Shown: positions 1 to 10,187 of the stretch, piece by piece
Numbering within the stretch: position 1 is the first letter of the stretch
Layout: every line of letters begins with the position of its first letter
NCBI GenBank assembly: GCA_029248105.1
Contig: JAQWJZ010000030.1
Span: 1 to 64,000, forward strand
Length of the DNA: 64,000 bases
Source of the DNA: Flavobacteriales bacterium
Lineage (GTDB): Bacteria; Bacteroidota; Bacteroidia; Flavobacteriales; UBA7312
Direction: 5' to 3'
Position numbers and translations under genes: made by a program
The notes under the pieces: model-generated
Told to the model about the DNA's origin: nothing
Seen by the model: only the letters and a program-made list of their open reading frames with translations
Database searches by the model: none

Positions 1-31
1 TTTTTTCTCCTTGTAGTTTGAAAAAATAAAT

Positions 32-39
32 TACTTTTG
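32..39 (+). promoter_or_regulatory. Candidate -7 promoter box for the adhesin operon
   Basis: TACTTTTG matches the Bacteroidota -7 consensus TAnnTTTG. It lies 32 bases before the TTG start of the giant adhesin. A TTG at 11-13 sits about 18 bases upstream and could be part of a -33 box, but a full TTTG at that spacing is not present. The match is by eye only. Confidence 0.4.
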
Positions 40-71
40 AACAAGTTTTTAACAATTTAACCTTTACAACC

Positions 72-3000
72 TTGACAATTAAAAGATATTTATTTTTTAT
101 ATTGATTATACCTTTTTTTGCTAATAGTCAATCTATAACGCAAATTAGTATAACCGATTCTATTTATTGTAATGGAGATGCAGAATGTGTCGATATTGAC
201 TTAATTAGTTTTTCTAATGATGAGCAATATGACTTATGGATTTGGAGAGACATTGGTTTAGTGAACAACCAACTTATTGGAATAGTCGAAGATGTTATAA
301 ATAGTGCTTTATATGAACCGATTACTTCCTCCAGTGGTACGTTAAATTATTGTTTTGAAAATACCGGAAATTACGTTCTGGAAATAACCAACGAGTCATT
401 TGATGTTGTTACAGATACTATCTGGACTACAATGCCATGGCCAGTAGAATTAGGCGTAAATCAGATGAACTCTAACAATGTGTTAGAATGTAATGGCAAC
501 TCTGATGGTACACTAAAAGTAAATAGTATTGGTGGTGTTCCACCACTGAATTTTAGTTGGTCTGGTCCAAATGGTTTTACCGCTACTCAAACTGATGTTT
601 TTATTTCTGAAATAAGCGGTCTTTCAGCAGGTAATTATTTTCTGTTTTTAACCGATAATAATGGATGTGAAAATAATTCATTTGTTGCTAATGTATCGGA
701 GCCTTCAAACATTTCTGTTGATATCACAATTGACAATCTTGAAAGTTGTTATGATTCTTCCGATGCCCAATTAACCGTTACTGCTTCTGGAGGAAATAAT
801 TCTAATTACTCCTATTTATGGGATAATGGTGAAACAACCCCAACGATTTTAGTTGGAGCGGGTTTTCACTCTGTTGTTGTTGAAGATGCTGATGGTTGTC
901 AAGGCAATAGTTTTATAGAATTAGATGAAATTCCAGCATTATCAATAGATGATATTATAATTGATGACGCTTTATGTGTGAATACTGAAGGCTTTGTAGA
1001 ATTAGTAGTTTCTGGCGGAACAGGAGATTTATCTTATGATTGGCCAGCTGGCACTTCAAATACGAATACTCAGAATTTATCTGCTGGTGAATATGAAATT
1101 AATATCACTGATGAAAACTCATGTTTGATTCAAGCTACATTTAACGTTTTAGAAGCTGATAGCATAGAATTTAGCTTAAATTCAATTGTTAACACAAATT
1201 GCTTTGGTACTTCAGACGGTGAAATTAGCTTTGCTATAAGTGGAGGTACACCTAATTATTCAATTACATTTAATGGAGAAAATAGTTTACCATTACAGTA
1301 TTTGAATATCAATTCCGATACTTCTTTTCAAAATTTTGAAGCGGATAACTACTCAATTTTTATAACTGACGATAACGGCTGTACCAATTCACAGTACCTA
1401 GATAGTGTAAGTCTTTTTGAACCATCAGAACTTTCCATAACAGATACTACTATAACTAATGTTTTATGTTTTGGCAATTCAACAGGAAATATTGAAGTAA
1501 CCGTTAGTGGGGGGCATGGGAATTATATCTATAATTGGACAGATGAATTGAATAATTCAATTGGTAATGAAAGTTTTATCTCTGATTTATCTGCTGGTAC
1601 TTATAGTTTGTTAGTTAATGACAGTGTTTGTTCCGAATCATTTTCTTTTGAAATTACCCAATTTGATCAGATTCAGTATCAATCACTTCCAAACCCTAAT
1701 GATGTCAGCTGCTTTGGTGGTAATGATGGATTTATTTCTGACCTTGTTATTCAAGGTGGTTTAGCTCCCTATCAATACAGTTGGGATAACAATGGTGTAA
1801 TAATAACTCAAGCTAACCCTTCATCGCTAGAAGCGGGTTTGTATGAATTAACCGTTATAGATTCAAACGAATGTCAATTATCATTTCCTGTAGTTGAAAT
1901 ATCTGAGCCATCTGAATTGATTTTCCTTCCCAATTCTGTGATTTCTCAACCTTCTTGTTTTAATGTCAATGATGGTTCAATGAATATTTTTGCTAATGGT
2001 GGTGTTACTAATTACACCTATCAACTTGAAGAAATTACATCTGGAAGCCTATATTTTGATAACGAGCTAGAAAATTTACCTGCTGGAGAATATAATTTTA
2101 AAGTTACAGATTCTAATGGTTGTGAAATAGATTCACTGTTTACTTTTAATAATCCTGACGACTTAGTTTTTAGCTCTACAACTAGTGATTTGACTTGTTT
2201 CGAGTCAAACGATGGATTCATTGCATATAGTTTTGAAGAAGGGTTTATACCTCCTTACACCATTTACTTCGAAGGAGCTATACAAGCTAATGATACTGTT
2301 TTCGGACTTGCGGCGTCTAGCTACACTTCTTTCTTAGAGGACGGTAATGGTTGTACAAAAACACTGATTAACACCATATCTCAGCCAGATATAATTAGCT
2401 ATACTTCAGATGTTGTTATACCAAGTTGTAATGAAAACAATCTTCTTCAAAATGGATTAATTTCCAACGGTAAAATTATCTTAGATCTTTTCGGAGGAAG
2501 TGGTTTCTATGAAGTTATTGTAAATGAGGATACTAATCAAGTTGAAACTGGTATTTCTTTTAGTATTAACAATTTATCTGCAGATTCATATGATATAGAT
2601 GTTGTTGATAATCAAGGCTGTTTACTATCTTTTAGTGAAACGGTACAGAGTCCAAACCCAATAAATGTATATGCTGACATCACAGATGTTATAGTCTTTG
2701 GTAATTCAACAGGCTCAATAGATATTAGCGTAACAGGAGGACAACAACCCTATGATATTTCGTGGACTGGTCCAGGATTTATTTCTAACTCTCAAGATAT
2801 TATCAATCTACAAGCAGGAATTTATACACTGGTTGTAGTAGATGCTAACGGCTGTTATGAACTTTTTGAATATGCAGTTAATCAGGGTGATTGTAATGTT
2901 CAGATTAATCCATCTGTTGTTGAGCCTAGTTGCTCAGGCGACAACGCCATCATTAATTTTGATCTTTATGGAGGTATACCCCCATACAGTTGTTATTTGC

Positions 3001-6000
3001 AAGGTGATATTGATTCAGATGGTAATATTGACGAAGTACTTCCTAATACTAACATAACTTCTTCTTTAGCCAACGATTTGGTTGTTCCTGCTGGAAATGA
3101 GTATACTCTTTTTGTTGAAGATGCAAGTGGATGTTTACTTACTTATAATTTTGTAATTCCTGTTGTTGAACCCATTTCATTATCAGCGAATATGGTAAAT
3201 GCATCATGTTATGGTAGTGAGAATGGAAAGATTATCATTGATCCATTAACTGACGTAACTGGCGGTACAGCACCTTATGACATTAATTGGTTAGGATTAG
3301 ATTTAAATCCTGTTGATCCTTATGCTTTAAGTTCTGGACAATACATAGTGACTATTGAGGATGATAATGGTTGTCAAGACACATCCTATTTTAATATTTC
3401 AGAGCCTACTCAAATCACCTTATTCGATGCAATTGTTAGTCATACAAATTGTACTGAAGGAACTAACACCTCGGCTTCTGATGGTTCAATATCTGTTATT
3501 GCTCAAGGTGGTAATACTCTAGGTTCAGGCTTGTATCAATATTCTTGGTCTGATGTTTCTATTCCATCTTTACAAAATATTGACGGACTTTCACCAGGTT
3601 CTTATTCTGTAACTATTAGTGATCAAACCAACTGTTCTTCACCTGTATATTCATTTGAAATTTTATCACCAGAATTTATAGAGTTTGATTATTACACTAC
3701 TGATCCTATTAGTTGTCACAATAATTGTGATGGTTCAATAAGTGTCTTCACAAGTAATACATCTACAGATTTATTTTATTGGTATGATGTAAGTGATTCA
3801 ATATATATAGGCAATTCAAACACTCTAAACAACCTTTGTGAAGGGAGTTATTATTTTGCTATTGAAAATGAATTCAATTGTTATAGAGAATCACCGGCTT
3901 TGGGTATTGGTAATATCACTTTGGATAATCCTGATGAATTCACTATTAACTTAACGCACTCAGTCTCTGTTCCAAATGGATTATGCAATGGCTTGGCTAG
4001 TGTTACTTCTACATCAGGAGTTGGTTTAGTAACATTTGATTGGTCTACTGGTGAAACAACTTCAACTATTGAAAACCTTTGTGGCAATGAGATTTATCAG
4101 GTAATTGCAACGGATGAAAATAATTGTGAATCTTTCGAACAATTTATCGTTGAAGAAGATGACTGCAATTTAAGTATCGGAGATTTAACAGTTGAAAATA
4201 TAAGTTGTAATAATGCTAATGATGGCAAAATATATTCTCTAAATACCTTTCAAGGAGGATATCCTCCTTACACCATTTACTTGTATAATCAGGATATACT
4301 TGTTGATCAACAGACAACCAATTCTAATTTATTAAATTTCTCGTCCCTCTCTGAAGGAGAATATTTTGTTATTCTTGAAGATGTTGGTGGTTGTTTATCT
4401 ACATTTAGTACGCCTATTACAAATCCTAACCCTATTTCGTATAGTTATGAAATAGAAAATAGTGATTGTTATAATTCATTTGACCCTGAGGTACATATTA
4501 CCATTACAGGAGGAACACCTTTTAGTGGTATTACTGCTTATGATATTGATTTCTTTGACTATGAATATTATGTATCATATGAAGAAAATGGAATTGAAAA
4601 CTATGTTTCTGGTAATAGCGTAAGTTCAGGTAATTACCCTCTAATAGTTTCGGATTCTAACGAGTGTATAACTCCTATCATTCCTTCCAATGATATTTTC
4701 ATTGTGGAAGTTAATGAAGTAGATTCTATATTTGTTGATGTACAAGTGACTTCACCATCATGTAATGGTGATTCTGATGGTATAGCTATTTTAACTTTTA
4801 ATGGTGGTCAAGGACCTTTCGATATTAATTGGTACGAAAATGGCTCGATCCTTCCAATAGCACAATCAAATATAATTGTTGAAGGTCTTAGTGCAGGAAA
4901 TTATTACGTGTCTGTTAAAGATACTTTGGGTTGTGAAACAATTCATTACTTTGATATTATTGATATTAATCCTATCACTGTTGTTTCACAAATAACCTCA
5001 CCTTCATGTGTAGGTTCATCTGATGGTTCGATTAGTACAATAATTTCTGGAGGAAATGGAGGATATGATTATCTATGGTCGCCTGGAAGTATGATTTCAA
5101 ATAATGTTACTGGATTGTCAGCAGGAATTTATGATTTGATAATAACTGACGTTTCATCATGTGTACATACAGAAACATTTGTAGTCAATGACCCTGACGT
5201 TATAGCAATAGATTTAAGTGTATCAACAATTAGTTGTAATGGTCTGTCAGATGGCTCTATTTCTGCTACAGCTTCTTTAGGCTCAGGAATTTATACTTAT
5301 CAATGGTATTTGAACGGAGGTGCTATTTCAAGCCTTGACGGAGGTATTTCACCGGATATTGTTAACCTGTCCTCAGGAATATATTCTGTAGAAGTAATGG
5401 ATACCTACGGATGTACCTCGTCAATGTCTTATGAAATGGTGGAACCTTCATCAATTAGCATAGAAATTGAACAAAATGATCCTTCTTGTTTTGGTTTTAA
5501 TGATGGGCAATTTATAGCCTCTGTAAATGGTGGGGCAGATGGATTCCAATTTGTATTAAAAGATGAGTCAAATAATATATTAACTGAAGAATTTTATTCT
5601 AATCAACTTCTTTCAGGAACTTATAATCTCGTTGTTACCGATATAAATTCGTGTCAAGATTCAGTTTTATTTACACTAAATGACCCAGATGCTATTTTAT
5701 TAAACGTAAATGTTACTGACGTTAGTTGTTATGACGGTAATAACGGTAGTGCAACATTTGATGTTCAAAACAATATAGGTCCTGTAAATAATACATGGTC
5801 TAAAGTAATTGCTTTAAACGACTATGAACCAATTAGTTTCTCTGAAATATTAAATAATAATGTAGTCGAAGGTAATTATATTCTTGAAGTTATTGATAGT
5901 ATCGGATGTATACAATCAGAATTCTTTAGTGTTGAGCAAGCAGACTCAATAGAAGTTACGATTCTAACTTCTCCTTCAGTGTGTTCTAATGTAAGTGGTG

Positions 6001-9000
6001 CAACCGCTATGGCATCTATATTAAATGCTTCAGAACCTATTAATTATGTATGGACAATAAACCAAGAAAATAATATTACACAAACGACTGAGACTGCCAC
6101 AGGTTTAAGTCCAGGAACAATTTATTTAAATGGTACTGACGATAATGGTTGTGCAATTCCTTTAACGGTTGTTGAAATTCCTGAATCTGAAAATGCATTA
6201 ATTCAGGTTCAAATAGATATTCTTAACCCTAACAATTGTTTTAATGACTCACAAGCAGAGCTTGAGGCTGTAGTCTATAATGATGATAATACCCCTATTA
6301 ATAGTAATGTGCTATATCAATGGTATTTTAACGGAAATGCAGTTTTAGCATCTCAAGGGGGTACAGTTAATATTTTATCTGATTTAGGCCCAGGTGTTTA
6401 TTCTGTAGAAGTCATCAACGAAAACTTAGGCTGTATTCACTCCGATACTATTGAATTATTTAATCCATCGGAAATAACTATAGATATAGTTACTGAAGAT
6501 ATTGATTGTTTTGGTGATAGTGTTGGAACAGCTTTAGCAACAGTTGTTAATGGTACTCTACCATTAAACTATCAGTGGAACAATTCAATGGGAGTAAATA
6601 TAGAAAGTGATGTATTTAACCCATTAAATCTAAAGGCAGGAATTTATGAGCTCGTCGTTACGGATTTTAACGGTTGTAATCAATCTGAAGTTTTTGAAAT
6701 TTTTGAAAACGACAGTTTAGCATTAGAAATAAATGCTCAATCGATTAGTTGTTTTGGAGGCGACGATGGAATCATTTACTCATCTATTGTTGGAGGCTTT
6801 GGTGATTATTCATATCAGTGGCGCAACGATCTGAACGAGATTATTTCTATATCTCCTTCAGCGACTGATTTAACAGCTCAAAACTATACCCTTACTGTTT
6901 CTGATGATTTGGATTGTTCGGTAACTTCTTCATTAACATTAGATCAAGCTGAGGAATTTATTATCACAACTAACATTGTTGATATAAATTGTTTTGGGTA
7001 TTCAACTGGCTCTATTAGTCTAGATGTTTCGGGAGGAACAGGGGAGTTGACTTACGAATGGGATTCTACAGAAGACAATGTAAATCAAATTATAAATTTA
7101 AGTGAAGGCACATATCAAGTCATTATTTCTGATGAAAATGGATGCCAAACAACAGAGTCATATTATGTAGAACAATCGCCACAATTAGTAGCTTCAGCAG
7201 AAGGTATTTTCCAAAGTTGTACTGAAGGGATTGTAAATATTACCTCCGTTGAAGGTGGTACTCTGCCTTATGAATTTTTCTGGCTCGACGATCCGACTAA
7301 TGAAACAATGTCTATCTCTAATTTAATGCCTGGCTATCATACATTTATTATTTCTGACTTCTATGATTGTATGCTAACAGATTCTGCTCTTATTAGTGGA
7401 TCAAATGAAATATTTACATCGCTTTCTTCTGATAGCGTATTATGTCAGGGTGATTCGACTGGTTCAATTACAGTTAGTATTTTGAACGCTGATAATTATC
7501 CTTACTATTACTCAATAAATGATGAAAATTCATTTGACGAAATGGTTATCACCCCAACATTTGTTATTGATAGTTTACCAGTTGGAGATTATACTATTTA
7601 TATTAAAGACGGTGAAAACTGTATTGATACGACTGAACAACTTTCATTGTTTGAACCGACTTCATTAGAGGTTCAAATTTTATCTACTGATGTTTTATGT
7701 TTTGGAAACGATGATGGACTGATTTCTATTCAATCTTCTGGTGGTATTGCACCTTATGATATTTCTTTAGATGCTGGTAATACATTTGTTACTACTGACT
7801 TTGATGGTATGGAAGAACTGAATGTATTTAGTGGAGATTATGAAGTTTTGATTTCTGATCATAATGATTGTACTTTTTCAGAATCAGTATCTATTAATCA
7901 GCCAGAACCTTTATTCCTTTCGGTTAGTAATTTTTCTGATTATAATGGTTTTAACAACTCATGTTACAACTCTAATGACGCATCATTAACGATAAATATT
8001 TCTGGAGGAACAGGTGATATTGAATTATCATTTAATGACTCGTCATTAATGATCACCAATGGATTTGTATTAGAAAACTTGAGTAAAGGAGATTATTCAT
8101 TTGCAATCAGTGATACCAATTTATGTTCGGAAACATTAGATACTGTCATAACTGCTCCCGATACCTTGAGTTTTAGTTTGGTTTCAGTTTCAGACTATAA
8201 TGGTGTGAATACCAGTTGTTTTGGTATCAATGATGCATCGCTTTTAACTTCTGTTTCAGGAGGTGTTGGTCCTTATGATTACTCTAATAATGGTGGCACT
8301 TCCTTTATTGTTTCAAATACATTCAATGAATATAATTTTGAAAACTTAGGTGCTGGTATTGTAAACTTTCAAGTAAAAGATTTAAACGAATGTGTAGACA
8401 CCTTCTCTTATGAAATTACTTCCTCTGAAGAAATTATTCCTTCTTTGAGTTTATACACTCCAATTAGCTGTAATGGACTTGATGAAGCAGTTATACTTGC
8501 TGAAGTTCAAGGTGGTATTGCTGATTATACATTTGATCTGTCAAATCAAGAAAATACTCAAACAATTGAATCTACTGAGCTGTCAACTTTATTTACTGAT
8601 TTATCTTCAGGTTTTTATGAGCTTAATGTAGTAGATATTAATGGCTGTACTAACACTTTATCCAATGCTAGTCAGTTGAATGTTGATCAGCCAGACTCAT
8701 TAGCTTATGACATCAATATTGGAGAAATTTCATGTAATTCTGTAGCTGATGGAACTATGCAGATTAGTAATATTAATGGTGGTGTAGGGGAGTATTCATT
8801 TAAATTATATAATACTTCAGGTTTTTATCATGAAGAGGATAACTTAGAGAATTTCGATTTATTAGAATTTGATTCTCTAGCTTCATCGGCATATATTCTA
8901 ATTATTACTGACGAAAATGACTGTCAGATTTTGGATACTATAGCTATAGATAATCCTGAGATTTTGAGTGTTGTAGAGTCTGTCACGGATTTAGAATGTT

Positions 9001-10187
9001 ATGGAGTGCCTAATGGGAACGTACAATTAAACGTTCAAGGAGGCTCATCTCCATATGTATTGATACTTAATAATACTAACTATACTGAAGATGAAACATT
9101 CTCTATAGAGGGCTTGATTGCTGATAATTATAACTTTCAGATAATTGACGATAATGGTTGTGAATATATTTCAGACTTATTAATTTCTCAACCAGATTCA
9201 TTAATATTTGAATCGATAATTCAAAATAATATTTGTTTTGGTCAGTCATTTGGCGAGGTAACTTTTAATGTAACAGGTGGTGTTTTACCATATACCTTCC
9301 AGTTTACAGATGTTAACGGAATACTAATTTCAGATTCTAGTACTGTTTCTAACTTGGCGGCTGACACTTATTTCATAAGCGTTTCAGATTCTAATGGTTG
9401 TGCTTTTGATGATCAGATAGAAATATCAGAACCAAAAGAAATAGTTATTAGTCAAGTTGTATTTAATGAAACTTGTACAAACGCTAATGATGGACAAATC
9501 ATTACATCTATTTTAGATTTTCAAGAATCATTTGAAGTGTTCTGGTCTGATGTAAATTTATCAGGAATAGAAAACACAAACTTAAGTCCGAATGACTATA
9601 TCATTACTGTAGTTGATAATAAGGGTTGCTTTAAAACCGATACTGTATCTATTGAGAGTGCATTGGAATTAAATGTATTTACTGCTGTTACTCTTACTGA
9701 ATGTGAATATACCAACAACGGTGCTTTGAATGTCGATTTTCCACAAGACGGCAACTATTTTGTTCAATTGACTGATGGCACATCATCTTATCAAAATAGT
9801 ACGACAAATGAGCTTTTATTCGACAATTTATCTGCTGGCGATTACATCTTGACAATCAATTACGATTCGATTTGTACATACGATACTACCATTACTATAA
9901 CTCACGAAGGGGGCTATGGATGTATCGTTCCTGAACCAACATTTACTCCAAATTATGATGGTATAAACGATGAGTTTGCTCCAGCACAAGCATTTTATGA
10001 AAATGTAGAGCTGTTTATATACAACAGATGGGGAACAATGTTATACAATCAAAAATCTGTGAACCCAAAATGGGACGGTACAGATTTAAATGGAAATTTA
10101 GTTCCTAGTGCAGACTACTATTACATTATCAAGTTTAATAACACTTTGTTTAACGATTTAACAGGAATAATAACACTTCTGAAATAA
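72..10187 (+). CDS. Giant SprB-repeat cell-surface adhesin with T9SS type B C-terminal domain
   Basis: A secreted repeat protein of 3371 residues, probably displayed on the cell surface for adhesion or gliding. Residues 1-20 form a signal peptide. I count about 38 diverged units of roughly 75-90 residues. Each typically starts with a motif like SCFGxxDG, followed by GGxxPYxYxW, LxAGxYxxxVxDxxGC, and a closing EPxxL; this is the SprB repeat pattern. The Cys at each end of a unit probably form disulfides. From about residue 3283 the sequence TFTPNYDGINDEF and YNRWG marks the gliding-motility-associated C-terminal domain (CHU_C type), which directs type IX secretion. The start is TTG: no ATG lies upstream in frame before a stop, and the signal peptide begins right after it. 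The stop overlaps the ATG of the PorP/SprF gene (TAATG), so translation is probably coupled. Ligand is unknown. Confidence 0.9.
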   Translation: MTIKRYLFFILIIPFFANSQSITQISITDSIYCNGDAECVDIDLISFSNDEQYDLWIWRDIGLVNNQLIGIVEDVINSALYEPITSSSGTLNYCFENTGNYVLEITNESFDVVTDTIWTTMPWPVELGVNQMNSNNVLECNGNSDGTLKVNSIGGVPPLNFSWSGPNGFTATQTDVFISEISGLSAGNYFLFLTDNNGCENNSFVANVSEPSNISVDITIDNLESCYDSSDAQLTVTASGGNNSNYSYLWDNGETTPTILVGAGFHSVVVEDADGCQGNSFIELDEIPALSIDDIIIDDALCVNTEGFVELVVSGGTGDLSYDWPAGTSNTNTQNLSAGEYEINITDENSCLIQATFNVLEADSIEFSLNSIVNTNCFGTSDGEISFAISGGTPNYSITFNGENSLPLQYLNINSDTSFQNFEADNYSIFITDDNGCTNSQYLDSVSLFEPSELSITDTTITNVLCFGNSTGNIEVTVSGGHGNYIYNWTDELNNSIGNESFISDLSAGTYSLLVNDSVCSESFSFEITQFDQIQYQSLPNPNDVSCFGGNDGFISDLVIQGGLAPYQYSWDNNGVIITQANPSSLEAGLYELTVIDSNECQLSFPVVEISEPSELIFLPNSVISQPSCFNVNDGSMNIFANGGVTNYTYQLEEITSGSLYFDNELENLPAGEYNFKVTDSNGCEIDSLFTFNNPDDLVFSSTTSDLTCFESNDGFIAYSFEEGFIPPYTIYFEGAIQANDTVFGLAASSYTSFLEDGNGCTKTLINTISQPDIISYTSDVVIPSCNENNLLQNGLISNGKIILDLFGGSGFYEVIVNEDTNQVETGISFSINNLSADSYDIDVVDNQGCLLSFSETVQSPNPINVYADITDVIVFGNSTGSIDISVTGGQQPYDISWTGPGFISNSQDIINLQAGIYTLVVVDANGCYELFEYAVNQGDCNVQINPSVVEPSCSGDNAIINFDLYGGIPPYSCYLQGDIDSDGNIDEVLPNTNITSSLANDLVVPAGNEYTLFVEDASGCLLTYNFVIPVVEPISLSANMVNASCYGSENGKIIIDPLTDVTGGTAPYDINWLGLDLNPVDPYALSSGQYIVTIEDDNGCQDTSYFNISEPTQITLFDAIVSHTNCTEGTNTSASDGSISVIAQGGNTLGSGLYQYSWSDVSIPSLQNIDGLSPGSYSVTISDQTNCSSPVYSFEILSPEFIEFDYYTTDPISCHNNCDGSISVFTSNTSTDLFYWYDVSDSIYIGNSNTLNNLCEGSYYFAIENEFNCYRESPALGIGNITLDNPDEFTINLTHSVSVPNGLCNGLASVTSTSGVGLVTFDWSTGETTSTIENLCGNEIYQVIATDENNCESFEQFIVEEDDCNLSIGDLTVENISCNNANDGKIYSLNTFQGGYPPYTIYLYNQDILVDQQTTNSNLLNFSSLSEGEYFVILEDVGGCLSTFSTPITNPNPISYSYEIENSDCYNSFDPEVHITITGGTPFSGITAYDIDFFDYEYYVSYEENGIENYVSGNSVSSGNYPLIVSDSNECITPIIPSNDIFIVEVNEVDSIFVDVQVTSPSCNGDSDGIAILTFNGGQGPFDINWYENGSILPIAQSNIIVEGLSAGNYYVSVKDTLGCETIHYFDIIDINPITVVSQITSPSCVGSSDGSISTIISGGNGGYDYLWSPGSMISNNVTGLSAGIYDLIITDVSSCVHTETFVVNDPDVIAIDLSVSTISCNGLSDGSISATASLGSGIYTYQWYLNGGAISSLDGGISPDIVNLSSGIYSVEVMDTYGCTSSMSYEMVEPSSISIEIEQNDPSCFGFNDGQFIASVNGGADGFQFVLKDESNNILTEEFYSNQLLSGTYNLVVTDINSCQDSVLFTLNDPDAILLNVNVTDVSCYDGNNGSATFDVQNNIGPVNNTWSKVIALNDYEPISFSEILNNNVVEGNYILEVIDSIGCIQSEFFSVEQADSIEVTILTSPSVCSNVSGATAMASILNASEPINYVWTINQENNITQTTETATGLSPGTIYLNGTDDNGCAIPLTVVEIPESENALIQVQIDILNPNNCFNDSQAELEAVVYNDDNTPINSNVLYQWYFNGNAVLASQGGTVNILSDLGPGVYSVEVINENLGCIHSDTIELFNPSEITIDIVTEDIDCFGDSVGTALATVVNGTLPLNYQWNNSMGVNIESDVFNPLNLKAGIYELVVTDFNGCNQSEVFEIFENDSLALEINAQSISCFGGDDGIIYSSIVGGFGDYSYQWRNDLNEIISISPSATDLTAQNYTLTVSDDLDCSVTSSLTLDQAEEFIITTNIVDINCFGYSTGSISLDVSGGTGELTYEWDSTEDNVNQIINLSEGTYQVIISDENGCQTTESYYVEQSPQLVASAEGIFQSCTEGIVNITSVEGGTLPYEFFWLDDPTNETMSISNLMPGYHTFIISDFYDCMLTDSALISGSNEIFTSLSSDSVLCQGDSTGSITVSILNADNYPYYYSINDENSFDEMVITPTFVIDSLPVGDYTIYIKDGENCIDTTEQLSLFEPTSLEVQILSTDVLCFGNDDGLISIQSSGGIAPYDISLDAGNTFVTTDFDGMEELNVFSGDYEVLISDHNDCTFSESVSINQPEPLFLSVSNFSDYNGFNNSCYNSNDASLTINISGGTGDIELSFNDSSLMITNGFVLENLSKGDYSFAISDTNLCSETLDTVITAPDTLSFSLVSVSDYNGVNTSCFGINDASLLTSVSGGVGPYDYSNNGGTSFIVSNTFNEYNFENLGAGIVNFQVKDLNECVDTFSYEITSSEEIIPSLSLYTPISCNGLDEAVILAEVQGGIADYTFDLSNQENTQTIESTELSTLFTDLSSGFYELNVVDINGCTNTLSNASQLNVDQPDSLAYDINIGEISCNSVADGTMQISNINGGVGEYSFKLYNTSGFYHEEDNLENFDLLEFDSLASSAYILIITDENDCQILDTIAIDNPEILSVVESVTDLECYGVPNGNVQLNVQGGSSPYVLILNNTNYTEDETFSIEGLIADNYNFQIIDDNGCEYISDLLISQPDSLIFESIIQNNICFGQSFGEVTFNVTGGVLPYTFQFTDVNGILISDSSTVSNLAADTYFISVSDSNGCAFDDQIEISEPKEIVISQVVFNETCTNANDGQIITSILDFQESFEVFWSDVNLSGIENTNLSPNDYIITVVDNKGCFKTDTVSIESALELNVFTAVTLTECEYTNNGALNVDFPQDGNYFVQLTDGTSSYQNSTTNELLFDNLSAGDYILTINYDSICTYDTTITITHEGGYGCIVPEPTFTPNYDGINDEFAPAQAFYENVELFIYNRWGTMLYNQKSVNPKWDGTDLNGNLVPSADYYYIIKFNNTLFNDLTGIITLLK

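Noticed and set aside
480-9900. Regularly spaced repeats that could suggest a CRISPR-like or DNA-level tandem array
   Set aside because: The repetition is at protein level (SprB units) in one open frame. The DNA copies are diverged and no short identical direct repeats with unique spacers are seen.
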